Assembly (NCBI GenBank): GCA_963822485.1
Contig: CAWGHW010000017.1
Coordinates: forward strand, 186,001-250,000
DNA length: 64,000 bases
Origin: DASUBV01 sp963822485
GTDB taxonomy: Bacteria > Actinomycetota > Actinomycetes > Streptosporangiales > Streptosporangiaceae
Direction: 5' to 3'
The translations under genes and the position numbers were made by a program. Shown here one piece after another: positions 41,952-49,468 of the stretch (position 1 is its first letter; each line of letters opens with the position of its first letter). The notes beneath the pieces are model-generated. The model had not been told where the DNA came from. It saw nothing but the letters and a program-made list of their open reading frames with translations, and searched no databases.

Positions 41952-42903
41952 GTGGAAGACACTGGCGCCGGTCCGGTCCGGCTGCTGACCCGCTCCGAGG
42001 TTCGCCATCTGCTGGGCTGGCCGGAGCTGATCGAGGCCGCGGAGCGCGCTCTCGTCGCGCTGGCCACGAGCGATTCCGTGGCGGCTGCGTCGGGCCAGCT
42101 GCGCGTGCCCGGCGCGTCGCTGCACCTGAAATCCGGAGCGCTGGACACTGTGCTGTCGGTCAAGGCGAACCTGCGTCCTGATGCCGGCAGCTCGGCCGGC
42201 GTGGTCCTCGCCTTCGACCCGGCTCGCTTCACGTTGCGGGCGATCCTTGACTCAGCCGACATCACCGCCATGCGCACCGCTGCGATAGCTGCCGTGGCGG
42301 CCCGCCGCCTGGCCCGCGCCGGCGACCATAGCGTCGCGGTGATCGGGGCCGGCCCGGTCGGCCGGCACTCGCTGGCCGCGCTGCGGCGCGTCGTCCCCGT
42401 GAGCGACGTGCGGCTGTGGAGCCGTCGCCGCGGGGCCGCGGACGAGCACGCGGCCGGCCTGCCGGGCCCGGTGCGGGTGTGCGAATCAGTCGCGGAGGCC
42501 GTGGCGGGCGCCGGCATTGTCGTCGACGGCGACTCCGTCGCGCGAGCCGCTGGTGCAGGCGGCGGACCTCACCCCGGGCGCCCTCGTGCTCGCGATGGGT
42601 GCCGATACGCGCGGGAAGCGCGAGCTCGGCGAGGGAGTGCTGCTGGACGCCACGGTCGTGGCTGACGTGCTGGCCGACGCGCTCGTCGTGGGGGAGTGCG
42701 CCTACCTGCCGGATGCATTCGACCGGGCGGCCTGCGCCGAGCTCGGCGCGGTCCTGGCCGGACGGCGCGAGCTTGGCGATGACGGAGGCCGCGTCGTCTT
42801 CGACTCCGTCGGCTCGGCGGTGGTTGACGCCGCGGTGACGGAGATGGTCCTGACGCTGGCGGAGCGAGACGACGCCGGGACGCTGTTCAGCCTCGGTGCC
42901 TGA
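41952..42903 (+). pseudogene. Ornithine cyclodeaminase/mu-crystallin family protein, frameshifted
   Basis: Starts at GTG 41952. The family fold is visible: LLTRSEVRHLLGWPELIEAAERALV, LSVKANLRPDAGSSAG (substrate Lys), MRTAAIAAVAARRLAR and the Rossmann motif VAVIGAGPVGRHSLAAL. An extra G at 42525 shifts the frame. Without it, IVV joins TATPSREPLVQAADLTPGALVLAMGADTRGKREL, the textbook continuation. Length is 3n+1 and the corrected protein is 316 residues. Family members are ornithine cyclodeaminases, alanine or iminosuccinate dehydrogenases/reductases and ketimine reductases, so exact chemistry is open. It faces the D-threonine-aldolase-type gene tail to tail. Confidence 0.78.
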
Positions 42904-42931
42904 AGCCGCCGCCTGCCCGGCGGGCCAGAAA

Positions 42932-44089
42932 TTACAGGCTATGCCGGAAAGCATCGACGCGGATGCGCTCGGTGATCTGGCCCTGCCTGATGCCGTAAAC
43001 CTCAGGCTGGAGGTCGCTCCAGACGCAGGCGTGCACGGGAAGGACCCGCACCAGGTCGCCGACCCGCAGGGCCGGGGGGTCGGGGACCGACAGGGCGCCG
43101 TGCTCCTCGGAGAGCCTGGTGAACGAGCTCGTCGGCCTGCCGAGCAGGTGGCCGCTGCCGTAGTCCGCCGTCGTCGTGGAGGTCAGCGTCTTGTTCCCGG
43201 CGTCGATCGTCACCCGCTGGCCGTCGGCGCTCACCACTGTCGCCAGCATCGTCACGGCTATCTCGTCCGGGGTGCACGCCCAGCAGCCGAGCGTGCGCAG
43301 GTCGTTGTAGATGTAGGTGCCCGGGCGGATCTCGGTGATGCCATCCGCGGCGCTGAGGTAGCGCGCGGTCAGGGTCGACCCCGCCGAGACCACGGCAACG
43401 TCAAGGCCGGCGCGCTCCAGGTCGGCGCGCACGTCGCCCATGACGGCCGCCTCCTCGCGCGCGACGCGCTCGATGCCCAGCTGGCTCGGCTCATCGTGCG
43501 CGTGGCCGGCGTGCGTGAGGATGCCGCGGAACCGCAGGCCGCCGGACCGCTCGATATGGCGGGCGAGGGTCGTGACCCGGTCCGGCGCGGCGCCAGACCG
43601 GTGCATGCCGGTGTCCACCTCGATCAGGACGTCGACCGGGCGGCCCGCGGCGCGCGCGACGGTGAGGTAGCCCTCGGCCACCTCGGCCGAGTCCGCGACG
43701 AGCGTCACGTCGGCCGCGCGGACCAGGTCAGCGAGCCGCTCCAGCTTGCGCGGCCCGACCACGGGATAGGCCAGGGTCAGGTCGCGCAGGCCCGCGGCGG
43801 CCAGGACGGCTGCCTCGCCGATCGTGGCGGCGCACAGTCCCGAGGCGCCTGCGGCTAGCTGCCGCCTGGCCATCGCGACGCTCTTGTGCGTCTTGACGTG
43901 CGGCCGCAGCGACACGCCGCAGCGCGCGGCGAGCCCGGCCATCCGGGCGATGTTCGCTTCGGCGATGTCGAGGTCGACCAGCATGGCCGGGGTGTCCAGG
44001 CCCGGGTCGCCGATCGGCAGCGGAAGCGCGGCGCCGGCATCCAGCGGCAGGGGCAGCTCGATGCCGGCGCCCGGCGAGCATGTGGTCAT
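42932..44089 (-). CDS. D-threonine aldolase / D-serine dehydratase-like PLP enzyme
   Basis: A 385-residue fold-type III PLP enzyme. ATG 44089 overlaps the aldehyde dehydrogenase stop (ATGA). The PLP Lys is in LRPHVKTHKSVAMA. Barrel landmarks are VLIEVDTGMHRSG and FRGILTHAGHAH, then VSAGSTLTA and IRPGTYIYNDL. The C-terminal metal-dependent domain has VLPVHACVWSDL, whose His and Cys correspond to the zinc/manganese ligands of the D-threonine aldolase group. Members cleave D-threonine or beta-hydroxyaspartate, or dehydrate D-serine or D-threo-3-hydroxyaspartate. It is intact, unlike the related gene at 12980-14276, with which it shares only family-level similarity. Confidence 0.82.
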   Translation of the reverse strand: MTTCSPGAGIELPLPLDAGAALPLPIGDPGLDTPAMLVDLDIAEANIARMAGLAARCGVSLRPHVKTHKSVAMARRQLAAGASGLCAATIGEAAVLAAAGLRDLTLAYPVVGPRKLERLADLVRAADVTLVADSAEVAEGYLTVARAAGRPVDVLIEVDTGMHRSGAAPDRVTTLARHIERSGGLRFRGILTHAGHAHDEPSQLGIERVAREEAAVMGDVRADLERAGLDVAVVSAGSTLTARYLSAADGITEIRPGTYIYNDLRTLGCWACTPDEIAVTMLATVVSADGQRVTIDAGNKTLTSTTTADYGSGHLLGRPTSSFTRLSEEHGALSVPDPPALRVGDLVRVLPVHACVWSDLQPEVYGIRQGQITERIRVDAFRHSL

Positions 44090-45513
44090 GCCGCGATGAT
44101 GACGGTCTTGACCTCGGCGAACCCGCGTAGTCCCTCCAGGCCCTTCTCCCGGCCGAAGCCCGATCGCTTGAAGCCGCCGAACGGCAGTTCCACGCCGCCG
44201 GACGCGCCGTAGGTGTTCACGAACACCTGCCCGGACACGATGTCTCGGATCATGCGCTGAGCAGTGCTGATGTTCGTGGTCCAGACCCCGGCGATGAGCC
44301 CGTAGTCGGTGGCGTTGGCCAGGGCGACCGCCTCGTCGATGGTGGCGAAGCTGGTCACCGCGAGCACCGGCCCGAAGACTTCCTCGCGGAAGATCAGGCT
44401 AGCCTCGTCGACGTCGTCGACCAGGGTCGGCTCGAAGAAGTAGCCATTCCCGTACCGGCCTCCGTTCAGCGCTTCCCCGCCCTGGGTGACGCGGCCGCCG
44501 CGGTCGGCCGCGGTGAGGAACGACAGCACTCGCTCGCGCTGCGGCCCGGAGATGAGCGGGCCCAGGGTGGGATCGTCCAGGGCAGGCCCGATGTCCGCGC
44601 CCGCGAAGATCTCGCCGATCCGCTTGACGACGGCGTCGTGCACGCTCTCCTCGACGAGCAGCCGGGAGCCTGCCGAGCACGTCTGGCCCGCGTTCTGCAG
44701 GACTGAGTTGACGATGACGGGCACGGCGCGGTCCAGGTCGGCGTCGGCGAAGACAATGTTGGGCGACTTGCCGCCCAGCTCCATCGTCACGGGGACCAGG
44801 TTTTCCGCTGCCGCGTGGCTGATCAGGCGACCGACCTCAACGGAGCCGGTGAAGGAGATGTGCCCGACGCCCGGATGCCTGGTCAGCGCCGCTCCGGCGG
44901 ACTCCCCGTATCCCGGTATGACGTTCAGGGCACCGGGCGGGAAGCCGGCCTCGATCGCCAGCTCGGCGATCTTGAGCGGGGTGAGCGGGGCCTCCTCGGC
45001 CGGCTTGAGCACCACGCAGTTGCCCATCGCGAGCGCCGGCGCGACCGAGCGGCCGAGGATCTGGAGCGGGTAGTTCCACGGGATGACGTGCGCGGTGACG
45101 CCGTACGGCTCCCACCGGGTCTGCACGGTCGTGTTCTCGTCCAGCGAGAATGCCGAGCCGTACAGGGTCTCGACGGCGCTGGCATAGAAGTCGAAGTAGC
45201 GGGCCGTAATCTCGGTGTCCCGGCGGCCCTGGCGCAGCGGCTTGCCGGTCTGCCGGCTTTCCAGCTGCCCGAGGCGGTCAAGATCGCGCTCGATCAGCGC
45301 CGACAGGCGGCGCAGGAGCCTGGCCCGCTCCGGGACCGCGACCAGCCGCCATGACTGGCTGGCGGCCGTGGCCGCGTCAACCGCCGCAGCGGCCTCCTCC
45401 GGCCCGCAGTCGGCGGTAACGGCCATGACCTCGCCGCTGGAGGGGTCCTCGACCGGGACCTCGGCCTTCGTGCGCACGTGCTGGCCGGCTATCAGGGCGG
45501 GCAGCTGATCCAT
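44086..45513 (-). CDS. NAD(P)-dependent aldehyde dehydrogenase
   Basis: A 475-residue aldehyde dehydrogenase. The start ATG 45513 has AAGGAG nine bases upstream; an in-frame TTG at 45522 is too close to that signal. Motifs are IPWNYPLQILGRSVAPALAMGNCVVLKPAE, the cofactor loop FTGSVEVGR, general base Glu in MELGGKSPN, catalytic Cys in NAGQTCSAGSR and the C-terminal EEVFGPVLAV and LPFGGFKRSGFGREKG. The sequence looks closest to betaine-aldehyde or aminoaldehyde dehydrogenases, but the aldehyde is not identifiable. The four-base overlap with the PLP-enzyme gene implies a shared pathway, for instance oxidising the aldehyde released by the aldolase. Confidence 0.88.
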   Translation of the reverse strand: MDQLPALIAGQHVRTKAEVPVEDPSSGEVMAVTADCGPEEAAAAVDAATAASQSWRLVAVPERARLLRRLSALIERDLDRLGQLESRQTGKPLRQGRRDTEITARYFDFYASAVETLYGSAFSLDENTTVQTRWEPYGVTAHVIPWNYPLQILGRSVAPALAMGNCVVLKPAEEAPLTPLKIAELAIEAGFPPGALNVIPGYGESAGAALTRHPGVGHISFTGSVEVGRLISHAAAENLVPVTMELGGKSPNIVFADADLDRAVPVIVNSVLQNAGQTCSAGSRLLVEESVHDAVVKRIGEIFAGADIGPALDDPTLGPLISGPQRERVLSFLTAADRGGRVTQGGEALNGGRYGNGYFFEPTLVDDVDEASLIFREEVFGPVLAVTSFATIDEAVALANATDYGLIAGVWTTNISTAQRMIRDIVSGQVFVNTYGASGGVELPFGGFKRSGFGREKGLEGLRGFAEVKTVIIAA

Positions 45514-45526
45514 TGCAGTCAACTCC

Positions 45527-45574
45527 TTTGTGACCGAGTTGGTGACCGGGTTTGTGACCGGGTTTGTGACCGGG
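45527..45574. repeat. Four 12-bp tandem repeats upstream of the aldehyde dehydrogenase gene
   Basis: Units TTTGTGACCGAG, TTGGTGACCGGG, TTTGTGACCGGG and TTTGTGACCGGG follow one another without gaps. They fill most of the 68-base space between the ROK regulator stop and the dehydrogenase start, and end next to the ribosome binding site. The 12-base period places copies about one helical turn apart, as expected for cooperative protein binding; replication slippage is the simpler alternative. Confidence 0.85.
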
Positions 45575-45581
45575 GCGCCGA

Positions 45582-46751
45582 TCAGGCCCTCGCCATGTGC
45601 GTGCTGAGCCAGCTCTCCACGAAGGAGCCGGCCACGATCAGGGCCCCGGCGACCACTGCCTGCTCGCCGAGCACGCTGCGGGCCGCGCGCACGCCCGGCG
45701 GGAGCCAGCGGCCGAGAACGGGATCGAGCAAGTCATGCGCGCGGGCGAGACCGCCGCCGATAACGATGGCCTCCGGGTCGCACAGGTGCTGCAGGCGGGT
45801 AACGACGTCGGCGATCTCGATGGCGGCCCAGCCGAGGACCATCTGGGCCTGCCGGTCGCCCTCGCGGGCCGCGGCGGCCAGCGTGGTGCCGTCGTGAACC
45901 TGGCCGGTGCCGCCCCTGGCCAGGTACTGGTCGACGAGGCCGGCGGTAACCAGGCACTCGCCCAGGGTCCTGGCCTGGCCGCTGACGGGGTCGGTCAGCG
46001 GCCAGCCGGCGATCCGGCCGAAGCCGCCGCCGGCGCCGGAGACGGGGACGCCGTCGAGCGTCATGCCGACACCGATGCCCTTCCCGATCTCCAGCACCAG
46101 GAGTGAGGATGCTCCGGGGAAGGTGCCGCGGTCGCTGCTCTCGGCGATGGGAGACAGGTGGTCGTCCTGCGCGACTGCCACCTCGCAGCCCAGCTCGGCG
46201 CTGAGCGGCTCGCGCAACGGCAGTCCGTCCCAGGCCTGGTGGGAGGGCGGATTGCGGAGCACCCCGGCGGCGTCCACGCGGGCGGCGATGCCGATGCCGA
46301 CGCCCGCCAGCCCGCCCAGCGTGGGATCGGCCGAGGCGATCATCTCCGCGACGATGCCGGCCAGCATCGCCGGCAGGCGGCGCCGGCCGAGCTTGCTGGA
46401 GGGCAGCGAGCGCGAGGCCAGCGCCCGGCCGGACAGCGTCGTGATGGCCAGCCGCGTGGTCTCGTTGCCGACGTCGATCCCGGCCAGCAGCCCGACGTCC
46501 TCGCGGAACCGGTACACGACCGGCGGCCGTCCCAGGCGCGTGTCGGCGGGCGCGGGGCTCTCCTGGACAACCAGCCCCAGATCGACGAGGTCGGCGACGA
46601 GCCGGTGTGCTGTGGGCAGTGACATGCCCACCTGGCGGGCCACGTCCGAGCGGGACAGCGAGCCTGCGCCGCGCAGTTCCTGCACGATGCGGACGAGGTT
46701 GGCCAGGCGTACGTCGGCTGGCACGAAGGTTGACCTGACGGGTGCGATCAC
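45582..46751 (-). CDS. ROK-family transcriptional regulator
   Basis: The start is uncertain. GTG 46751 gives 389 residues and begins 14 bases after the SDR stop; the open frame extends to 46874, but its extra residues look like non-coding shadow. The winged helix is VRIVQELRGAGSLSRSDVARQVGMSLPTAHRLVADLVDLGLV. The ROK domain follows (LAGIDVGNETTRLAI, IGKGIGVGMTLDGVPVSGAGGGFGRIAG, IVIGGGLARAHDLL). The Cys-x-Cys-Gly zinc motif and the kinase N-D-x-N are absent (QDDHLSPIAES), so this is a pure regulator with a degenerate sugar site. Its place inside the SDR/dehydrogenase/aldolase unit suggests it controls that operon, possibly through the adjacent 12-bp repeats. Confidence 0.8.
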   Translation of the reverse strand: MIAPVRSTFVPADVRLANLVRIVQELRGAGSLSRSDVARQVGMSLPTAHRLVADLVDLGLVVQESPAPADTRLGRPPVVYRFREDVGLLAGIDVGNETTRLAITTLSGRALASRSLPSSKLGRRRLPAMLAGIVAEMIASADPTLGGLAGVGIGIAARVDAAGVLRNPPSHQAWDGLPLREPLSAELGCEVAVAQDDHLSPIAESSDRGTFPGASSLLVLEIGKGIGVGMTLDGVPVSGAGGGFGRIAGWPLTDPVSGQARTLGECLVTAGLVDQYLARGGTGQVHDGTTLAAAAREGDRQAQMVLGWAAIEIADVVTRLQHLCDPEAIVIGGGLARAHDLLDPVLGRWLPPGVRAARSVLGEQAVVAGALIVAGSFVESWLSTHMARA

Positions 46752-46764
46752 AAGCTGATCCTGG

Positions 46765-47526
46765 TTACCGGGCAGTGAAGCCGCCGTCGAGGACCAGGCA
46801 GCTCCCGACCGCGAACGAGCTGTCCTCACTGGCCAGGAACAGCGCCCCGCGGGCGATCTCGGCCGGATCGGCAACGCGGAGGATCGGCGCCCACGAGGCC
46901 TGCTCGGCGGCGGTCTTCGCCGGATCGACGCTGTTGTCTACCTCAGCCTGCAGCAGCGGAGTCCTGGTGATCCCCGGGCACAGCGCGTTCACCCGGATGT
47001 TGTGGCGAATGAGGTCCACCGCGATCGACTTGGTGAACATGATGACCGCGCCCTTGCTGGCGTTGTAGGCCGGGGACTCGGGGACGGCCACGATCCCCAT
47101 CTCCGAGCCCAGCGTCACGATACGCCCGCCGCCCTGCCTGATCATGTGCGGCACGGCGTGCTTGACCAGCGTGAACATGCCCTTGACGTTGGTGGTGAGG
47201 ACGGCGTCCCATTCCTCCTCGCCGAGCTGCTCGATCGGCATGACGCTGGTGATGCCGGCGTTGCACACCAGTACGTCGAGCTTGCCGTGCGCGTCGACCG
47301 CGGCCGCCACCATGCGGCCCGCGTCCGCCATTGACCTGACATCACCCTCCACGCCGAGGACCGGGCCGCTGGCCGACAGCTCCTTGACCGCCGCCTCCAG
47401 CCCGTCCGGGTTGATGTCGCTGATGACGACGCTGGCCCCCTCCTCCAGGAAGAGCCTGGCTATCGCCTTGCCGATGCCCGAAGCGCCGCCGCTGACGAGC
47501 GCGCTCTGGCCGGTCAGCTTGCCCAT
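46765..47526 (-). CDS. SDR-family NAD(P)-dependent oxidoreductase
   Basis: A 253-residue classical short-chain dehydrogenase starting at ATG 47526. The cofactor motif is SGGASGIGKAIA; VVISDINPDG has an Asp suited to bind NAD. Further motifs are LVCNAGI, catalytic Ser in IVTLGSEMG, the YNASKGA active-site Tyr/Lys and the CPGITRTPL segment. The C-terminus GSCLVLDGGFTAR is standard. Substrate is probably a sugar or hydroxy acid alcohol but cannot be read from the sequence. It lies in a minus-strand run with the APC permease upstream and the ROK gene downstream. Confidence 0.88.
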   Translation of the reverse strand: MGKLTGQSALVSGGASGIGKAIARLFLEEGASVVISDINPDGLEAAVKELSASGPVLGVEGDVRSMADAGRMVAAAVDAHGKLDVLVCNAGITSVMPIEQLGEEEWDAVLTTNVKGMFTLVKHAVPHMIRQGGGRIVTLGSEMGIVAVPESPAYNASKGAVIMFTKSIAVDLIRHNIRVNALCPGITRTPLLQAEVDNSVDPAKTAAEQASWAPILRVADPAEIARGALFLASEDSSFAVGSCLVLDGGFTAR

Positions 47527-47648
47527 CTAGTTCCTCTCCGCCCGAGTCGGGCTGCCTGGATAACGCCGAGTTCTTCTCATTATGACAATAAGTATGCCGT
47601 GCGGGCCGGCTGGCCTGGCACTCGGCGCCGGGCCAGCCCGGGCCCGGT

Positions 47649-49199
47649 CTAGTCGGCGGTTCTCTCGACCTGGCCGGGCCCTGACCGGTCCAGCGGTCCC
47701 TGCGGCCCGCCGGGGGTTCCGGCCACGTCGACGGCCTCGGGCGTGGCCTGGGCCTCCATGAACAGGACGCTGCCCAGCTTCTCCAGCACCGGCGATCCGC
47801 GCCGGCGCAGCATCCAGGCCGTGACGATCGACGCGGCGATGAATCCCAGCAGCACCCACGGGAAGATGTTCGTCGGCGCCGACGCCGGATACGGGTGCAG
47901 GCTCAGGTAGATGGCCACCACGAAGATGGCGCTGGACAGCACCGGGAAGACGACGTGCACGACGACCGAGAACTCGTCCCGGTAGCGCCGGTAGATGAAG
48001 AACGGCAGCGCGACGTTGGCGCCGATGTAGACCGGCAGGATGGCGAGCGAGGACAGGTAGCCGAGGTCGCCGAAGGACGGGACTGGCCCCCAGCCGAAGC
48101 CGGCGGCCATGCCGATGACCAGGGTAAAGATCGAGTAGGCAATGATCGCGATGTGCGGGGTCTTGTACTTGGGGTGCGTGCGGCCGAGCGGCCTGGGCAG
48201 CGCGCCGTCCCGCCCCAGCGCGTACAGGACGCGGAAGTTGGCGGTGTGGATGGCCAGCAGCACCGCGATGATGGCCGAGATCGCGGCCAGGTCGACCATG
48301 TCGCCGTACCAGCTGCCGATGTAGCGCACCGCCAGGTCACGCAGCGGCGCGGTGGCCGAGGCGATCTGCGAGACGTGCCGGGAGCCGTAGCCGACGACGA
48401 TCGCGTACATCGCGAAGGTGAACCACAGGCCGGTCAGGACGACCGAGCCGATGAGCGCGATCGGCAGGTTCCGCCGCGGCTTGCGGACCTCCTCCGCGAC
48501 CGTGGTCGAGGACTCGAACCCGAAGAACGCCAGCACGATGAACACGAATGCTTCGCCCAGGCCGCCGAAGCCGGACGGTGAGTGCGTGGGCAGGAACGCG
48601 GTCGGCACCTGCCCGTGATCACCGCCCTTGAACAGGATGAGCAGCAGCAAGATGCCGGCGATCGTGACCTCGGCGATGACGAACGCCAGGTCAAACCGCA
48701 TCGAGGTATGTACCGAGTACCAGGCCAGCGCGCCCACGGCGATGACAATGACGATCATCAGTATCCACCAGGCGATGTGGATGCCGAAGTCCGTGGCGAG
48801 GGTCTGGCTGACGAAGCCGCCGAACAGGTTCGTGTTGAGCGGGCTCTGCAGGGTGTACGCCAGCAGCAGGACCATGCCGGCCACGAAGGCCGTCGAGGTG
48901 CCGAATGACTGGCAGATGAACTTGTAGAAGGTGCCGGCCGAGGTGATCCGGCGCGTGAACTGCGCCAGCGTCGAGGCCATCAGGGCGATGCCGAGCGTGC
49001 CGATGATGAACACGAACGGCGAGGAGATGCCAGCCTTCCCGGCGATCAGGGACGAGATGAAGATCACGCCGATGGTCGGGGAGATGAACGCCAGCGAGAT
49101 CGCCAGGGCGCTGGGCAGCCCGAGTGCGTTGCGTCTGAGCTGGTTGTCACCGCCGTCGGCGTGGGCGGGGGCGGAAGCGCGGGGGGTCGCAGAAGCCAT
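47649..49199 (-). CDS. APC-superfamily amino acid permease
   Basis: A 516-residue membrane protein starting at ATG 49199 behind GAGGAGG. About twelve membrane segments are visible. The first carries the unwound-helix signature (LAISLAFISPTIGVIF); FIVLAFFGFESSTTVAEEVRKPRRNLP is the classic APC segment-6/loop motif. The final 35 residues are a cytoplasmic Gly/Pro-rich tail. The family takes up amino acids or amines by proton symport or exchange. Its position upstream of the SDR, ROK, aldehyde dehydrogenase and PLP-aldolase genes suggests it imports the substrate of that module. Confidence 0.88.
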   Translation of the reverse strand: MASATPRASAPAHADGGDNQLRRNALGLPSALAISLAFISPTIGVIFISSLIAGKAGISSPFVFIIGTLGIALMASTLAQFTRRITSAGTFYKFICQSFGTSTAFVAGMVLLLAYTLQSPLNTNLFGGFVSQTLATDFGIHIAWWILMIVIVIAVGALAWYSVHTSMRFDLAFVIAEVTIAGILLLLILFKGGDHGQVPTAFLPTHSPSGFGGLGEAFVFIVLAFFGFESSTTVAEEVRKPRRNLPIALIGSVVLTGLWFTFAMYAIVVGYGSRHVSQIASATAPLRDLAVRYIGSWYGDMVDLAAISAIIAVLLAIHTANFRVLYALGRDGALPRPLGRTHPKYKTPHIAIIAYSIFTLVIGMAAGFGWGPVPSFGDLGYLSSLAILPVYIGANVALPFFIYRRYRDEFSVVVHVVFPVLSSAIFVVAIYLSLHPYPASAPTNIFPWVLLGFIAASIVTAWMLRRRGSPVLEKLGSVLFMEAQATPEAVDVAGTPGGPQGPLDRSGPGQVERTAD

Positions 49200-49227
49200 G
49201 GCATGCCCTCCTCTGAGTTATTTGTGA

Positions 49228-49257
49228 ACCGTAAGGAAAGAAGCAGAACGGTGTCAA
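49228..49257 (-). promoter_or_regulatory. Promoter of the APC permease gene
   Basis: On the minus strand, TTGACA (49257-49252) and TACGGT (49233-49228) are separated by 18 bases, matching the actinobacterial TTGACN-N18-TANNNT pattern. The -10 box is about 29 bases upstream of the start codon. The rest of the 49200-49468 interval shows no gene. Confidence 0.6.
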
Positions 49258-49468
49258 CGGAGGGCCTGGTTTTGTTACATGGTGGAAACGGGACGTCCTC
49301 TGGTGCCAGGGCCGATGACCTCAGGCCGCGCGGTAGGCCGGGCGGTAGGCCGCGCGGTGCCGTTCGATGAGTTCGGGTCCCGCCGCGGTGCTGGCCTGGT
49401 GCGGCTGCGAGTGCGCTCGGACCCGGGCGGGCGACGTGGCGGACGACGTGGATGGGCCGCGGTGCGCG

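Noticed and set aside
42932..45513. Complete beta-hydroxyaspartate cycle
   Set aside because: Only the aldolase-like and OCD-like members are present; no aspartate-glyoxylate aminotransferase or dehydratase gene is seen in the window.
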